Position numbers and translations under genes: made by a program. A stretch of 64,000 nt of DNA from NCBI RefSeq assembly GCF_031312595.1, contig NZ_CP133592.1, positions 2,356,001 through 2,420,000 on the forward strand, read 5' to 3'. Below are positions 1 to 8,443 of this stretch, in pieces (the stretch's first letter is position 1; each line of letters begins with the position of its first letter). The notes below the pieces were generated by a model. That model was not told the DNA's origin and made no database searches. It saw nothing but the letters and a program-made list of their open reading frames with translations. Source of the DNA: Methanolobus sediminis (GTDB lineage Archaea > Halobacteriota > Methanosarcinia > Methanosarcinales > Methanosarcinaceae).

Positions 1-1314
1 CCTGATTCCATGACAGCTACTGAATGGGCAAAGGATGCAGTAAGCAAACTTGCTCCTGCTGAGCAGAGATGGAGCGAGGAGAAGATCTCACTTGGTAAGG
101 TCAAGTACAGAGAGATCCTTGCTAAGAAGAAGGTCAAAGGAAAGACTGATGTTGGTCTGGAAACTGCAAAGCAGATCATTGCAGACTTCGAGAGTGTAGC
201 TGTCAAGACGAAAGAAGAAATGACCCACATGGACAGGACACTGGCAGCAATGGGCGACAAGAAGGTTGACAGGTTGCCTGTATATCCTCTTGCTTGCGGT
301 GTTTTGAGGAAATTTGCTGATGTCAACTACAAGCAGTATGCCACTGACATCAATGCTTTTGTTGAAAGCGCTTACCTTGGATCCAAATATCTGGACACTG
401 ACATGTTCGTGGGACTCATTGACCTTTCTGCAACATCATCAGACTTCGGATGTAAGATCAAGTACCCTGAAGATGACACACCTTCATCCGAAGGACACCT
501 TGAGGCATACGAGCAGATAGAAGTCCCTGAGGTAAAGGAAGGTACCCGTGCCTATGAGCTTATTATGGCTTCCAAGGCAGCTACTGAGAAACTTAACAAG
601 GAACTCAACACTCCATTTGTCGGATTCCACGAAGGTCCTCTTCTTACCCTTACTCAGCTCATGGGTGCAGACCGTGTCCTGATGGATATGAAGACCCATC
701 CTGATGTAGTACTTGAGGCAGTCCAGAAATGTACGGATTACATCTGCCAGGTATCTGAACTCTTCTTTGAAGAAAGTGCCTGTAATGCGCTGTGTATCGA
801 TAACCTCTGGTCCAACAATGTGATCATGAGTGAGGAGGACTACTGGAAGTTCGACGGTAAGTTCGTATACGACCAGCACCTGCCGATCTTCAAAAAATAC
901 GACCAGCCTTACATAATACACAACTGTGCAGATGCAGTACACTTTGACACCCAGATCAGCAAATTCGGTACTCAGTTGTACAGCTACGCATACTATCCAA
1001 AGCTCAGGGGCAAGGGTTCACAGAATTATGCAGATCTTATTCCAAAGTACGGTCATGAATGTTGTATGATGGGAGAGGTCAATCCTGTAGAGTTCATGGA
1101 TAATACTCCTGCAGGTGTCCAGAAGGTAAAGGATGATACCAGGGAACTGCTTCAGGGCGTACTTCCTGTGCTCAAGGAGAGCGGACTGCAATCCAAGTAT
1201 GTAATGGCATCTGGTTGTGAGATCCCACCAGGAGGTCCTCTTACGACCGTGAAGGCAATGGTTGACACAGTGAAGGAACTGGGTCCGGACCTTCAGAAAC
1301 AGATATTCGGATAA
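1..1314 (+). CDS. UroD-fold methyltransferase, 3' part of a probable corrinoid/methyltransferase fusion (partial at window edge)
   Basis: This is a methyltransferase of the UroD family (MtaA/MtbA/CmuA superfamily), which moves methyl groups between a corrinoid and a thiol. The UroD domain begins only near residue 65 after the first Met, with DRLPVYP. The expected zinc ligands are visible as HNC (HxC) and, about 90 residues later, SGCEIPPGGP. The frame is open to the first base of the window (Pro-Asp-Ser before the first ATG at 10), and that ATG has no ribosome binding site. The charged 60-residue segment ahead of the UroD domain looks like a linker after a corrinoid domain. I therefore infer an MtsD/MtsF/MtsH-type methylsulfide:CoM methyltransferase fusion whose corrinoid half lies upstream. 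The alternative is a stand-alone enzyme starting at 10. The family is certain; the fusion and substrate are inferred. Confidence 0.85.
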   Translation, partial: PDSMTATEWAKDAVSKLAPAEQRWSEEKISLGKVKYREILAKKKVKGKTDVGLETAKQIIADFESVAVKTKEEMTHMDRTLAAMGDKKVDRLPVYPLACGVLRKFADVNYKQYATDINAFVESAYLGSKYLDTDMFVGLIDLSATSSDFGCKIKYPEDDTPSSEGHLEAYEQIEVPEVKEGTRAYELIMASKAATEKLNKELNTPFVGFHEGPLLTLTQLMGADRVLMDMKTHPDVVLEAVQKCTDYICQVSELFFEESACNALCIDNLWSNNVIMSEEDYWKFDGKFVYDQHLPIFKKYDQPYIIHNCADAVHFDTQISKFGTQLYSYAYYPKLRGKGSQNYADLIPKYGHECCMMGEVNPVEFMDNTPAGVQKVKDDTRELLQGVLPVLKESGLQSKYVMASGCEIPPGGPLTTVKAMVDTVKELGPDLQKQIFG

Positions 1315-1351
1315 GCAGGAACAATCACTTCCCCCTGCTTTTCCTTTTTTT
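1313..1351 (+). terminator. Hairpin and T-run after the first methyltransferase gene
   Basis: AAGCAGG pairs with CCTGCTT across a 14-nt loop, and a T-rich tract ending in seven Ts follows directly. The hairpin starts inside the stop codon of the preceding gene. It may separate a high-level methyltransferase transcript from lower expression of the accessory genes downstream. Confidence 0.65.
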
Positions 1352-1494
1352 ACTCATACGTGATCTGAAGATCATTTTATGAGGTCTATATCCACAGTGT
1401 GGCGAACCGCTCTGCTCCACAATATACACAGAGGGGTAAGCCACTCTGCCTCCACATTAATTCCCGCAAATCCTCCACACAAAAGGTGATAATA

Positions 1495-3429
1495 ATGAAT
1501 CTCGGGCTTGGCATAGACACTGGCGGCACATATACGGATGCCGTAATAATGGATCTTGAAGATGGATCGATAATAGATTCAAACAAATCGCTTACTACTT
1601 ACCCTGATCTGATCAAGGGCATAGTAAATTCAATTGATGGTCTCAAAGCCGAATATCTTCCTAATGTAAGATTTACTTCAGTATCCACCACACTTGCCAC
1701 CAACACCACACTGGAGGGCAAAGGGTATCCGGCTGGTCTCATACTTATTGGCTATAATATATCCAGGAAGATTCCAACAGACCATATTCTTTCCATAGAA
1801 GGCAGGCATGATGCCGATGGAAATGAAGTGGAACCTCTTGGAGACCTAAAAGATGTAAAGGAATTTGTAACAAAGAACCAGCATAAGGTCTCTTCATTTG
1901 CTATATCATCGTATTTTGGAGTACGCAACCCTGAACATGAACTCACTATAAAGGAGATCATTCAGGATATGACAGACCTTCCGGTAGTCTGCGGACATGA
2001 ACTTTCCATGGACCTTGGAGCCTATGAAAGGGCTTTGACAGCACTCCTCAATGCCCAGTTGATCCCTGTAATTGATGAGTTTATCAAGTCTGTACGGTCT
2101 GTAATGCAGGAGAAGAACATCAATTCGGTCCTGATGATGATGAGATGTGACGGATCGCTGGTCAGGATAGAAGAGGCACTGAAAAAACCAGTTGAATCCA
2201 TTTTTTCCGGACCTGCCGCAAGCCTGCTGGGAGCTGCACATCTGACAGGACTCAAGGATTGCCTGACCATTGATGTGGGAGGCACGAGTACGGATATTTC
2301 AATGATCCAGAATGGTATGCCTGCTATCAGCAGTTCCGGTGCTGTTGTCGGCGACTGGGATACAATGGTCAAGGCTATCAAGATGAATACCTCTGCCATT
2401 GGTGGTGACAGTCATGTATGGATGAAGGAAAGAACGTATATCGGACCTAACAGGGTCATACCTCTATGTCTTTGCGCTGCCGAATTCCCGTCCATAATAA
2501 GCAAACTGCAGAAAGCTGAAAGAACCTCCAGGCGCATAATGAACGACATCATCCAGCCAACAACATTCTTCATGTCCAATGGAGCAAAGTCCCATTCTCT
2601 TCACGCATCCGAACTGGAGATTGAAGAGATGGAAATATTCGATTCGATTACAGAAGAACCTTCTTCGATAGCAGATATCGCTTCAAGAACAAATAAGCAT
2701 CCTCTGATGTTCGAAGGTATCCTGAGAAGGCTCATTCAGAAAAGATATGTAAGGCAGGTGGGTTTCACCCCTACAGATGTTCTGCATGTGATCGGTGACT
2801 ATACCAGATGGGATTCAACCGCATCAATGTTGGGAGCTTCGATCATTTCTGAATATGCTTCCATGGAACCCTTCAATCTCTGTGCCAGACTCAAAGAAGA
2901 CGTAGCCAGAGGCATTGTACTCAATCTCATTGCACACTGCGCAGATAAAGTGAAGAAGGCCGACCTGGAGAAAATACTTAATGGCACAGAACTGATGAAA
3001 TTCACAATAAGGACTCCGGTGGTAATGGTGGGTGCTCCTGTAGCTGCATATGTGAATGATATGAAATATTTCATTGATGCGGATATAAGAATCCCGAAGC
3101 ATCATGATGTTGGTAATGCGGTGGGAGCCCTTGTCGGCAATGTTGTCTACAAAGAAGAGGTACTGATAAGGCCCAAAGCACCTGGCAGCTCGGAGTATCT
3201 GCTGTTCTCTGAAAAAGGAAGATACATGTTCGATGATTATCAGGAGGCTCTTGATATGGCAAATTCCCTTGTCAACAACACAGTTTCAGAGTATATGGCA
3301 GGTTACGGATTAAGTATGGACAATGTCAGATTCGATCTTGAATCTAATAACATAGGCAGCATTGGAACAATACCTCTTGAGACAAAGATCGTTGGAGTTG
3401 CTGTTGGCTCTCCAAGGAGGATAATATGA
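1495..3429 (+). CDS. Hydantoinase/oxoprolinase (HyuA)-family ASKHA ATPase
   Basis: This 644-residue protein belongs to the hydantoinaseA/5-oxoprolinase group of the ASKHA ATPase fold. The N-terminus carries GIDTGGTYTDAV (phosphate 1 loop), and the middle carries SGPAAS and TIDVGGTSTDIS (phosphate 2 motif). A segment near residues 385-430 (SSIADIASRTNKHPL...RLIQKRYVRQVG) reads like a winged-helix insert between the ATPase halves. No metal-dependent hydantoinase domain follows, so a hydantoin-degrading role is not supported. I chose the ATG with AAGGTGAT eight bases upstream over earlier in-frame starts. The gene sits between two methyl-transfer genes and overlaps the chaperonin start by 4 bases, so an ATP-dependent role in corrinoid protein maintenance is plausible but inferred. 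Confidence 0.8.
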   Translation: MNLGLGIDTGGTYTDAVIMDLEDGSIIDSNKSLTTYPDLIKGIVNSIDGLKAEYLPNVRFTSVSTTLATNTTLEGKGYPAGLILIGYNISRKIPTDHILSIEGRHDADGNEVEPLGDLKDVKEFVTKNQHKVSSFAISSYFGVRNPEHELTIKEIIQDMTDLPVVCGHELSMDLGAYERALTALLNAQLIPVIDEFIKSVRSVMQEKNINSVLMMMRCDGSLVRIEEALKKPVESIFSGPAASLLGAAHLTGLKDCLTIDVGGTSTDISMIQNGMPAISSSGAVVGDWDTMVKAIKMNTSAIGGDSHVWMKERTYIGPNRVIPLCLCAAEFPSIISKLQKAERTSRRIMNDIIQPTTFFMSNGAKSHSLHASELEIEEMEIFDSITEEPSSIADIASRTNKHPLMFEGILRRLIQKRYVRQVGFTPTDVLHVIGDYTRWDSTASMLGASIISEYASMEPFNLCARLKEDVARGIVLNLIAHCADKVKKADLEKILNGTELMKFTIRTPVVMVGAPVAAYVNDMKYFIDADIRIPKHHDVGNAVGALVGNVVYKEEVLIRPKAPGSSEYLLFSEKGRYMFDDYQEALDMANSLVNNTVSEYMAGYGLSMDNVRFDLESNNIGSIGTIPLETKIVGVAVGSPRRII

Positions 3430-5033
3430 GCACTTCACTGGAGCATGTACAAAATATGCATGCATTGGACAATATGGATGCATTGCGTCAGAGTGTACGT
3501 AATCGTATCGGGATAAAGGATGATGTTGAAGAGGATAGTCTGATATACCAGATGCTACAGGCTTCCAGGGACATCAAGGACCTCCTTGTATCATCATTTG
3601 GACCCCGTGGACAGAGTAAGATAATAATCAGTCCAACAGACGATGTTTATCTGACAAGTGACGGGAAGACGATAATTGAACAGATAGATGTATTGCATCC
3701 GGTGGTCACTTCCCTTAAAGAGCTTGCAGTATCAATGGACAGGGTATGCGGTGATGGTACAAAGACCGCGGTCATCCTTGCTGCATCCCTTATCGAGAAT
3801 GCTGCTAAACTTATGGATATCGGCCTGCATCCGACAACCATTATAAAAGGATACCAGCTTGCCCTGAACAAAACCTATGATATCCTGAATTATGAGAGTA
3901 TTCGTATCAGCTCTGAAAGGGACCTGCATTCTGTCATAGAGAATGCCAGCCTGGGTAAGGGAATTGAAGTGCATCAGGCCCGGATAATAGCTGACATCGT
4001 TCTTAAGACACTTTCTAAGATACGGGATATCCATGGTGATTCTCACATAGATCTCAATGACTATGTAAAAGTTATAAAAAAGGTAGGGTCACCCTCTATA
4101 GAATCTATTTCAGGCATGGTACTGGATGAAAGACCCGCAAGATCCGATATGCCTTTTCATCTGGAAAATGCAAGCGTCCTTATGATCAATGGCAATGTGA
4201 GATTTGAGAGCAAGATCATAAATTCCCAGCGCAATCTGAGAATAGATGACCTGGCCGATCCAAAGCTTATACTTCATGGAAAGGAAAGAAATCTGAGATT
4301 CATGTCACAGAAGATAATCGATTCAGGGGCTAATCTGGTATTTTGTGAAGGAGATGTGGATGAATCTGTTGAAGGCTCGCTTGCAAAACATGGTATTCTA
4401 CTTTTCCAGAAACTAAAGATAAGGGACATGGAGATGGTCTCAAAGGCAACAGGTGCAAGCATTCTTTCCATCAGGGATGATATAATGCCTGATCATCTGG
4501 GTTTTGCTGATGAGGCGAAGGTAGAGAAAAGGAACGATGAACATTTCCTTTTCCTTTCTGTCAGTGATCAGCTGATATCCACGATCATGATATGGGAGCC
4601 TTTCATGTATGGTCTTGAAAAGATCGAGGAAGCAGTAGATGACGCAGTCAACAATGCTGCCTTCATACTGAAAAATCCTCTTGCCGTCAGAGGAGGAGGA
4701 GATGTTGAATTTGTCCTCTCACAGATGCTCAGGCAGTATTCTTCCACCATTGAAGGGAAAGAACAACTCGCTGTTATCGAATATGCAAACGCCCTTGAAG
4801 AAATTCCCAGAACACTCGCACGAAACGTGGGTCTCAATGAAGTCGATGCGATGACAAAAATGCTCAATTCCTATAAGAAAGGGGTTGATAGCAGGATCGG
4901 CCTTAGCCGGGATATAATTGCCAATAATCCTCCTGTGTATGATTCTTTCAGCATTAAACAAATGGCTGTTATCGCGGCCACCGAAGCTGTAAGCAATATG
5001 TTGAGAATTGATAGGATCGTATTGAAAAAGTAA
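3426..5033 (+). CDS. Divergent group II chaperonin (thermosome/TCP-1 family) paralogue
   Basis: This 535-residue protein is a full-length group II chaperonin subunit. The equatorial domain shows FGPRGQSK, LTSDGKTI and GDGTKTAV. The C-terminal half shows a VDDAVNNA segment in the place of the usual catalytic Asp, then RGGGDVE, ALEEIPRTLARNVGL and a final RIDRIVLKK. All three Asp positions expected for ATP hydrolysis appear kept, so it is probably active. It departs from housekeeping thermosomes in having GDGTKT for GDGTTT, a diverged apical region and no Gly/Met-rich C-terminal tail. It has its own AAGGAGG site and a 4-base ATGA overlap with the gene before it. Noncanonical Hsp60 paralogues are known in Methanosarcina; I infer a dedicated folding role for the methyltransferases or corrinoid proteins around it. 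Confidence 0.9.
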   Translation: MSTSLEHVQNMHALDNMDALRQSVRNRIGIKDDVEEDSLIYQMLQASRDIKDLLVSSFGPRGQSKIIISPTDDVYLTSDGKTIIEQIDVLHPVVTSLKELAVSMDRVCGDGTKTAVILAASLIENAAKLMDIGLHPTTIIKGYQLALNKTYDILNYESIRISSERDLHSVIENASLGKGIEVHQARIIADIVLKTLSKIRDIHGDSHIDLNDYVKVIKKVGSPSIESISGMVLDERPARSDMPFHLENASVLMINGNVRFESKIINSQRNLRIDDLADPKLILHGKERNLRFMSQKIIDSGANLVFCEGDVDESVEGSLAKHGILLFQKLKIRDMEMVSKATGASILSIRDDIMPDHLGFADEAKVEKRNDEHFLFLSVSDQLISTIMIWEPFMYGLEKIEEAVDDAVNNAAFILKNPLAVRGGGDVEFVLSQMLRQYSSTIEGKEQLAVIEYANALEEIPRTLARNVGLNEVDAMTKMLNSYKKGVDSRIGLSRDIIANNPPVYDSFSIKQMAVIAATEAVSNMLRIDRIVLKK

Positions 5034-5045
5034 TGAGGAGATAAA

Positions 5046-6158
5046 ATGCCTGATGAAATGACCTCGAAGGAACGTTTTATCAACGCCCTTGAATTAAAAG
5101 AAGTGGACAGGGTACCACTGGGTTATTTGTGGTTCGGGGCAGGTAATGCGGTACTTGACCGGATGAATGCAAGCATGGAGGATGTTTACTATTCCTCAAA
5201 AGGGATTGCCAGAGCACAAATATTGGCAAGGGAAATGTATCACCATGACAATGTAATGTCCCCATGGGGATGCTTGCTTGTGGAAGCAGAAGCTCTTGGA
5301 GCTAAAGTAAACATTAAGCGCAATTCTTATCCTTCGATAGCAGAATATCCTTTAAAATCTGCAAAAGAATATGAGAATATAGATCCGGTTTCTATAGAGC
5401 GCTCAGAAAGGGTAAAGACCATTACAGAGTCCATATCCATCCTCAAAAAAGAGCTTGGAGATGAGGTTTTTATAAACGGTGCTCTCCTCACACCCCTCAT
5501 GCTTGCTTCCCAGTTAATGGACGGGAGCAGGATGTACATTGAAATGATGAAGGATCCGGATAATTTCCATGCACTGCTTGATGTTCTCACTGATATTTGC
5601 ATCACCTTTTCAGACATTATGCTTGATGCAGGAGCTGATGGTGCATTTATTGAGAATGGTGGCAGCACTTCGGACCTTTTCAGCCTGGAAATGGCAAAGG
5701 AATTTGGTTTTGATTATTCCAGGAGATTATATTCACACATACAGGATAGCGGCGGTTATGTGATATCACATAACTGTGCAAATCATGCATTCTATGAACT
5801 TGAAAAAGCTCTTGAACCCAATGCTTTGAATTTCTTCTTTGGGAATGTGGAAGCGCTCGATAAGAAGTATGGAGTCGATTGCCTGAAACTCCACAATCAT
5901 AAACACATTGGTTGCAGTGAAAGATATTGTTTCATGGATTTCAAGGATTTCACAGATTCAGGAATATGCCTGATGGGAAATATCAATCCCTATGCATTCA
6001 GTTCAGGAAAGATTGGCTATATCGCAGTTGAAGTAAAGAATTGTATGGATGCAGCCCCCGATAAGGGGTTCATACTATCCACTGGATGTGAGATACCACT
6101 GAATACACCTTCGGAAGAGATGGAACTTCTTTGGAAATCAGTGATTGCATCCACATAA
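5046..6158 (+). CDS. UroD-fold methyltransferase (MtaA/CmuA type)
   Basis: This is a 370-residue UroD-family protein with the normal N-terminus (TSKERFINALELKEVDRVPLG) and the zinc-binding signature SHNC ... STGCEIPLNTP. It most resembles corrinoid-linked methyltransferases rather than haem-pathway decarboxylases, since the neighbours are all methyl-transfer genes. Between the HNC motif and the GNINP loop lies a Cys/His-rich stretch (residues about 280-297, with three Cys and four His) that is not part of the usual fold signature. It has a good ribosome site (GAGGAG, 7 bases upstream) and lies 12 bases after the chaperonin gene, so it is in the same operon. Substrate unknown. Confidence 0.85.
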   Translation: MPDEMTSKERFINALELKEVDRVPLGYLWFGAGNAVLDRMNASMEDVYYSSKGIARAQILAREMYHHDNVMSPWGCLLVEAEALGAKVNIKRNSYPSIAEYPLKSAKEYENIDPVSIERSERVKTITESISILKKELGDEVFINGALLTPLMLASQLMDGSRMYIEMMKDPDNFHALLDVLTDICITFSDIMLDAGADGAFIENGGSTSDLFSLEMAKEFGFDYSRRLYSHIQDSGGYVISHNCANHAFYELEKALEPNALNFFFGNVEALDKKYGVDCLKLHNHKHIGCSERYCFMDFKDFTDSGICLMGNINPYAFSSGKIGYIAVEVKNCMDAAPDKGFILSTGCEIPLNTPSEEMELLWKSVIAST

Positions 6159-6408
6159 ATTGAAAAGTTAACAATAATCACATCAGCCTCTTTAATTAAA
6201 TCAAAGACATTAATGAAATCATGCACACAGATAATATTAATACCAACAATATATGACTCTGAGTTATGTAATATAGATTTAATGACACAATATTTACTGA
6301 TGAAGGAGGGTCGTGATCAGTTTTCAAACGCTGGTCAACGAGGCTCTATTCAAGATCATCTATTGAAACTTCATTTTGATCACAAGTCACCATTACGGAG
6401 GTAATAAT

Positions 6409-8079
6409 ATGTATGGAATAGCACTAGATGTGGGAACTAGCGGCTTTAGGGCGCAATTGATTGATCTGGAAACAAAAGAAGTTGTCAAGACCTCAATGAC
6501 AATGAAACATCCGTTGCCAGGTGGGAATGTAACCGATCATCTTGATTTTGCCATATCCATTGGAGAAGATGTGGCACATGGTATCATCATAGATGCTGTC
6601 GAGAAAATGATCGAGGGATTCGATGTAGATCCATCACAGATATCAAAGATGGCTGTCTGTGGTAATCCGATACAGCTTTCTCTTTTTCAGAATGCGGAGA
6701 TACGAGATCTGGCCTATGCAGGGAGAAATATGCAAAAAAGACTGGGTATAGAAGACGTACACCGCGATGCAAGGATATTCCCGGCCATGGAAATATTTCA
6801 TGGAAATATATACCTTGAGAACTGTGAGATCATTGTCCCGCCTGCCATTGAGCATGAGATAGGGGCTGATGCGCTTGCCATGATGGTGGAGACGGATTTT
6901 CTAGAACAGGAAGTGCCAACTCTTGTTACAGATTATGGAACGAATGCTGAGATGGCCATAAAGGTAGGTAACAGAATAATAACAGGAAGTGCTGCAGCCG
7001 GACCTGCTATAGAAGGGCAGGGTATAAGTTGTGGAATGCTTGCAGCTCCGGGAGCTATCACGGATGTTGATCTGGAAGATGGATTCTGGAGAATATCTGT
7101 ACTGAATGAGTTCATGGATGTTGTAAAAGGTCATCTCATAGACCCGGTAAGCGGAACAATACTTGTGAGGTCGGATGTAGTACCGACTGGTATTACAGGA
7201 ACAGGGCTTATTTCCATATTGTCCCTTGCGATTGAAACAGGAATCATAATCAGTCCACCTAAACTAAAGTACGGTAAGATCAAACTTGGTGAAGGTATCG
7301 AGGTATCAGAAGAAGATATCAAAGAGGCTGGCAAGGCCATAGGTGCCATAAGGGCTGCTCAACTGACCCTGATACATGAATCCGGGATCGCCTATGAAGA
7401 TCTTGAGACCATGTATATGAGCGGTGCTTCTGGAACCTATGTAGACTCTGTCAAAGCAAGAAATATAGGCTCATGCCCGGATTTTACAAAGAAAATAGTG
7501 CAATTCGGGAACACATCTCTATCCCTTGCAAGAGACATAGTTCTTGAAAAGGTGAAGCTTGATCAACTGATCGAATTGGCAGGAAACATAAAGGCTGACC
7601 ATCTTATGATGGCTACCAGTGAAACCTTCAAGAAGCTCTATGCCTGTGAACTGGGATACTGGACAGAGGGCATGTCTATGGAGATGTACAGGAAGTTTAT
7701 GAAAATGTCTAAATTGCCTGAGCTGCCTGCTCCCGTTGATGATCCTGTGCTTGAGAAAAAGGTCCTGAAAGATATCAGTGAGGACGGTACAGGCCAGGTA
7801 GAAGTGGTAGAGGACATAGGTTTTACTCTTGAAGAACTGGCAGTAGGATGTGTAATGTGCCACAGATGTGAAAAAGAATGTCCTGAGAATGCGATATCCA
7901 TACAGGAAGTAGACGGTCGCTTCCTTGCAGAGTATGATACTCTTAAGTGCCTTGGGACTGCATGCAGAAGATGTGTGAGTATGTGTCCGGTACATGCCCT
8001 TGACTACAAGGAAATAAAGCTCATAGCTGATAGACCACTTTCGGTTCTTGCAGCACAGGCTGCAGGAGGATATCAATGA
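6409..8079 (+). CDS. RamA-like corrinoid protein reductive activase (ASKHA plus 2[4Fe-4S])
   Basis: This 556-residue protein resembles RamA, which uses ATP to reduce inactive Co(II) corrinoid proteins to Co(I). The N-terminal part is an ASKHA domain (GIALDVGTSGFRAQL at the start, VTDYGTNAEMAI in the middle, MSGASGTYVD later). The C-terminus carries two cluster motifs, CVMCHRCEKECP and CLGTACRRCVSMCP. The start is fixed by a perfect GGAGGT six bases before ATG. A 250-base gap separates it from the preceding gene, so it may have its own promoter. Its last bases overlap the next gene (ATGA). It should reactivate the corrinoid domain predicted upstream of position 1. Confidence 0.92.
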   Translation: MYGIALDVGTSGFRAQLIDLETKEVVKTSMTMKHPLPGGNVTDHLDFAISIGEDVAHGIIIDAVEKMIEGFDVDPSQISKMAVCGNPIQLSLFQNAEIRDLAYAGRNMQKRLGIEDVHRDARIFPAMEIFHGNIYLENCEIIVPPAIEHEIGADALAMMVETDFLEQEVPTLVTDYGTNAEMAIKVGNRIITGSAAAGPAIEGQGISCGMLAAPGAITDVDLEDGFWRISVLNEFMDVVKGHLIDPVSGTILVRSDVVPTGITGTGLISILSLAIETGIIISPPKLKYGKIKLGEGIEVSEEDIKEAGKAIGAIRAAQLTLIHESGIAYEDLETMYMSGASGTYVDSVKARNIGSCPDFTKKIVQFGNTSLSLARDIVLEKVKLDQLIELAGNIKADHLMMATSETFKKLYACELGYWTEGMSMEMYRKFMKMSKLPELPAPVDDPVLEKKVLKDISEDGTGQVEVVEDIGFTLEELAVGCVMCHRCEKECPENAISIQEVDGRFLAEYDTLKCLGTACRRCVSMCPVHALDYKEIKLIADRPLSVLAAQAAGGYQ

Positions 8080-8390
8080 CAGAGGTAAAGGTCAATTCCA
8101 GGATATGTGGTTTCACCCATATAATCAGGGGAAAAAAGGATGGTCAAAAGATAATTGTCGATATTGATACTCCATGTGAGAAAATCAAAAAGATGTCTCA
8201 TCTGGAAGTCGACATGATGGATCTTTTCGATATAAAAGATAATATTGTTATGGAAAAGGCCAAAGAGGCAAGATGTACTGCTACATGCCTTGTACCCTGT
8301 GCAGTGATGCATGTCTGTTGTATAGAATCGGGTTTCATGTCGGGTACACTTGCCAAAGATGCAGGAAGTATCAGCATCGAATTCCTATGA
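8076..8390 (+). CDS. Small Cys-rich conserved protein (DUF6951-like)
   Basis: This is a 104-residue soluble protein with no transmembrane segment. It has an early Cys (RICGFTH), a Cys in DTPCEKIK, and a later group CTATCLVPCAV..HVCC, giving seven Cys overall. I recognise it as a small family found in methanogens and acetogens (DUF6951, from memory), with no known reaction. It overlaps the RamA-like gene by 4 bases, so the two are probably made together. The Cys clusters suggest a metal or Fe-S site and a role beside the activase, but this is inference from position. Confidence 0.7.
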   Translation: MTEVKVNSRICGFTHIIRGKKDGQKIIVDIDTPCEKIKKMSHLEVDMMDLFDIKDNIVMEKAKEARCTATCLVPCAVMHVCCIESGFMSGTLAKDAGSISIEFL

Positions 8391-8423
8391 CATATTTCTT
8401 TGTTAAGATGAAGAATATTATTT

Positions 8424-8439
8424 AGGATATAGCTATCCT
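8424..8439. promoter_or_regulatory. Palindrome just upstream of the CoM methyltransferase gene
   Basis: AGGATA and TATCCT form a perfect 6-bp inverted repeat with a 4-base centre, ending four bases before the ATG of the next gene. There is no ribosome site between it and the ATG. An AT-rich TATA-like stretch lies about 20 bases upstream, so the gene may be read from a leaderless transcript with this repeat at its start. Operator or RNA hairpin function is a guess. Confidence 0.3.
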
Positions 8440-8443
8440 GAAC

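Noticed and set aside
484-942. Long open frame on the minus strand within the first methyltransferase gene
   Set aside because: It lies opposite a well-supported UroD gene, has no ribosome site and no recognisable motif.
3732-4046. Open frames on the minus strand inside the chaperonin gene
   Set aside because: They mirror the chaperonin codons and carry no family signature.
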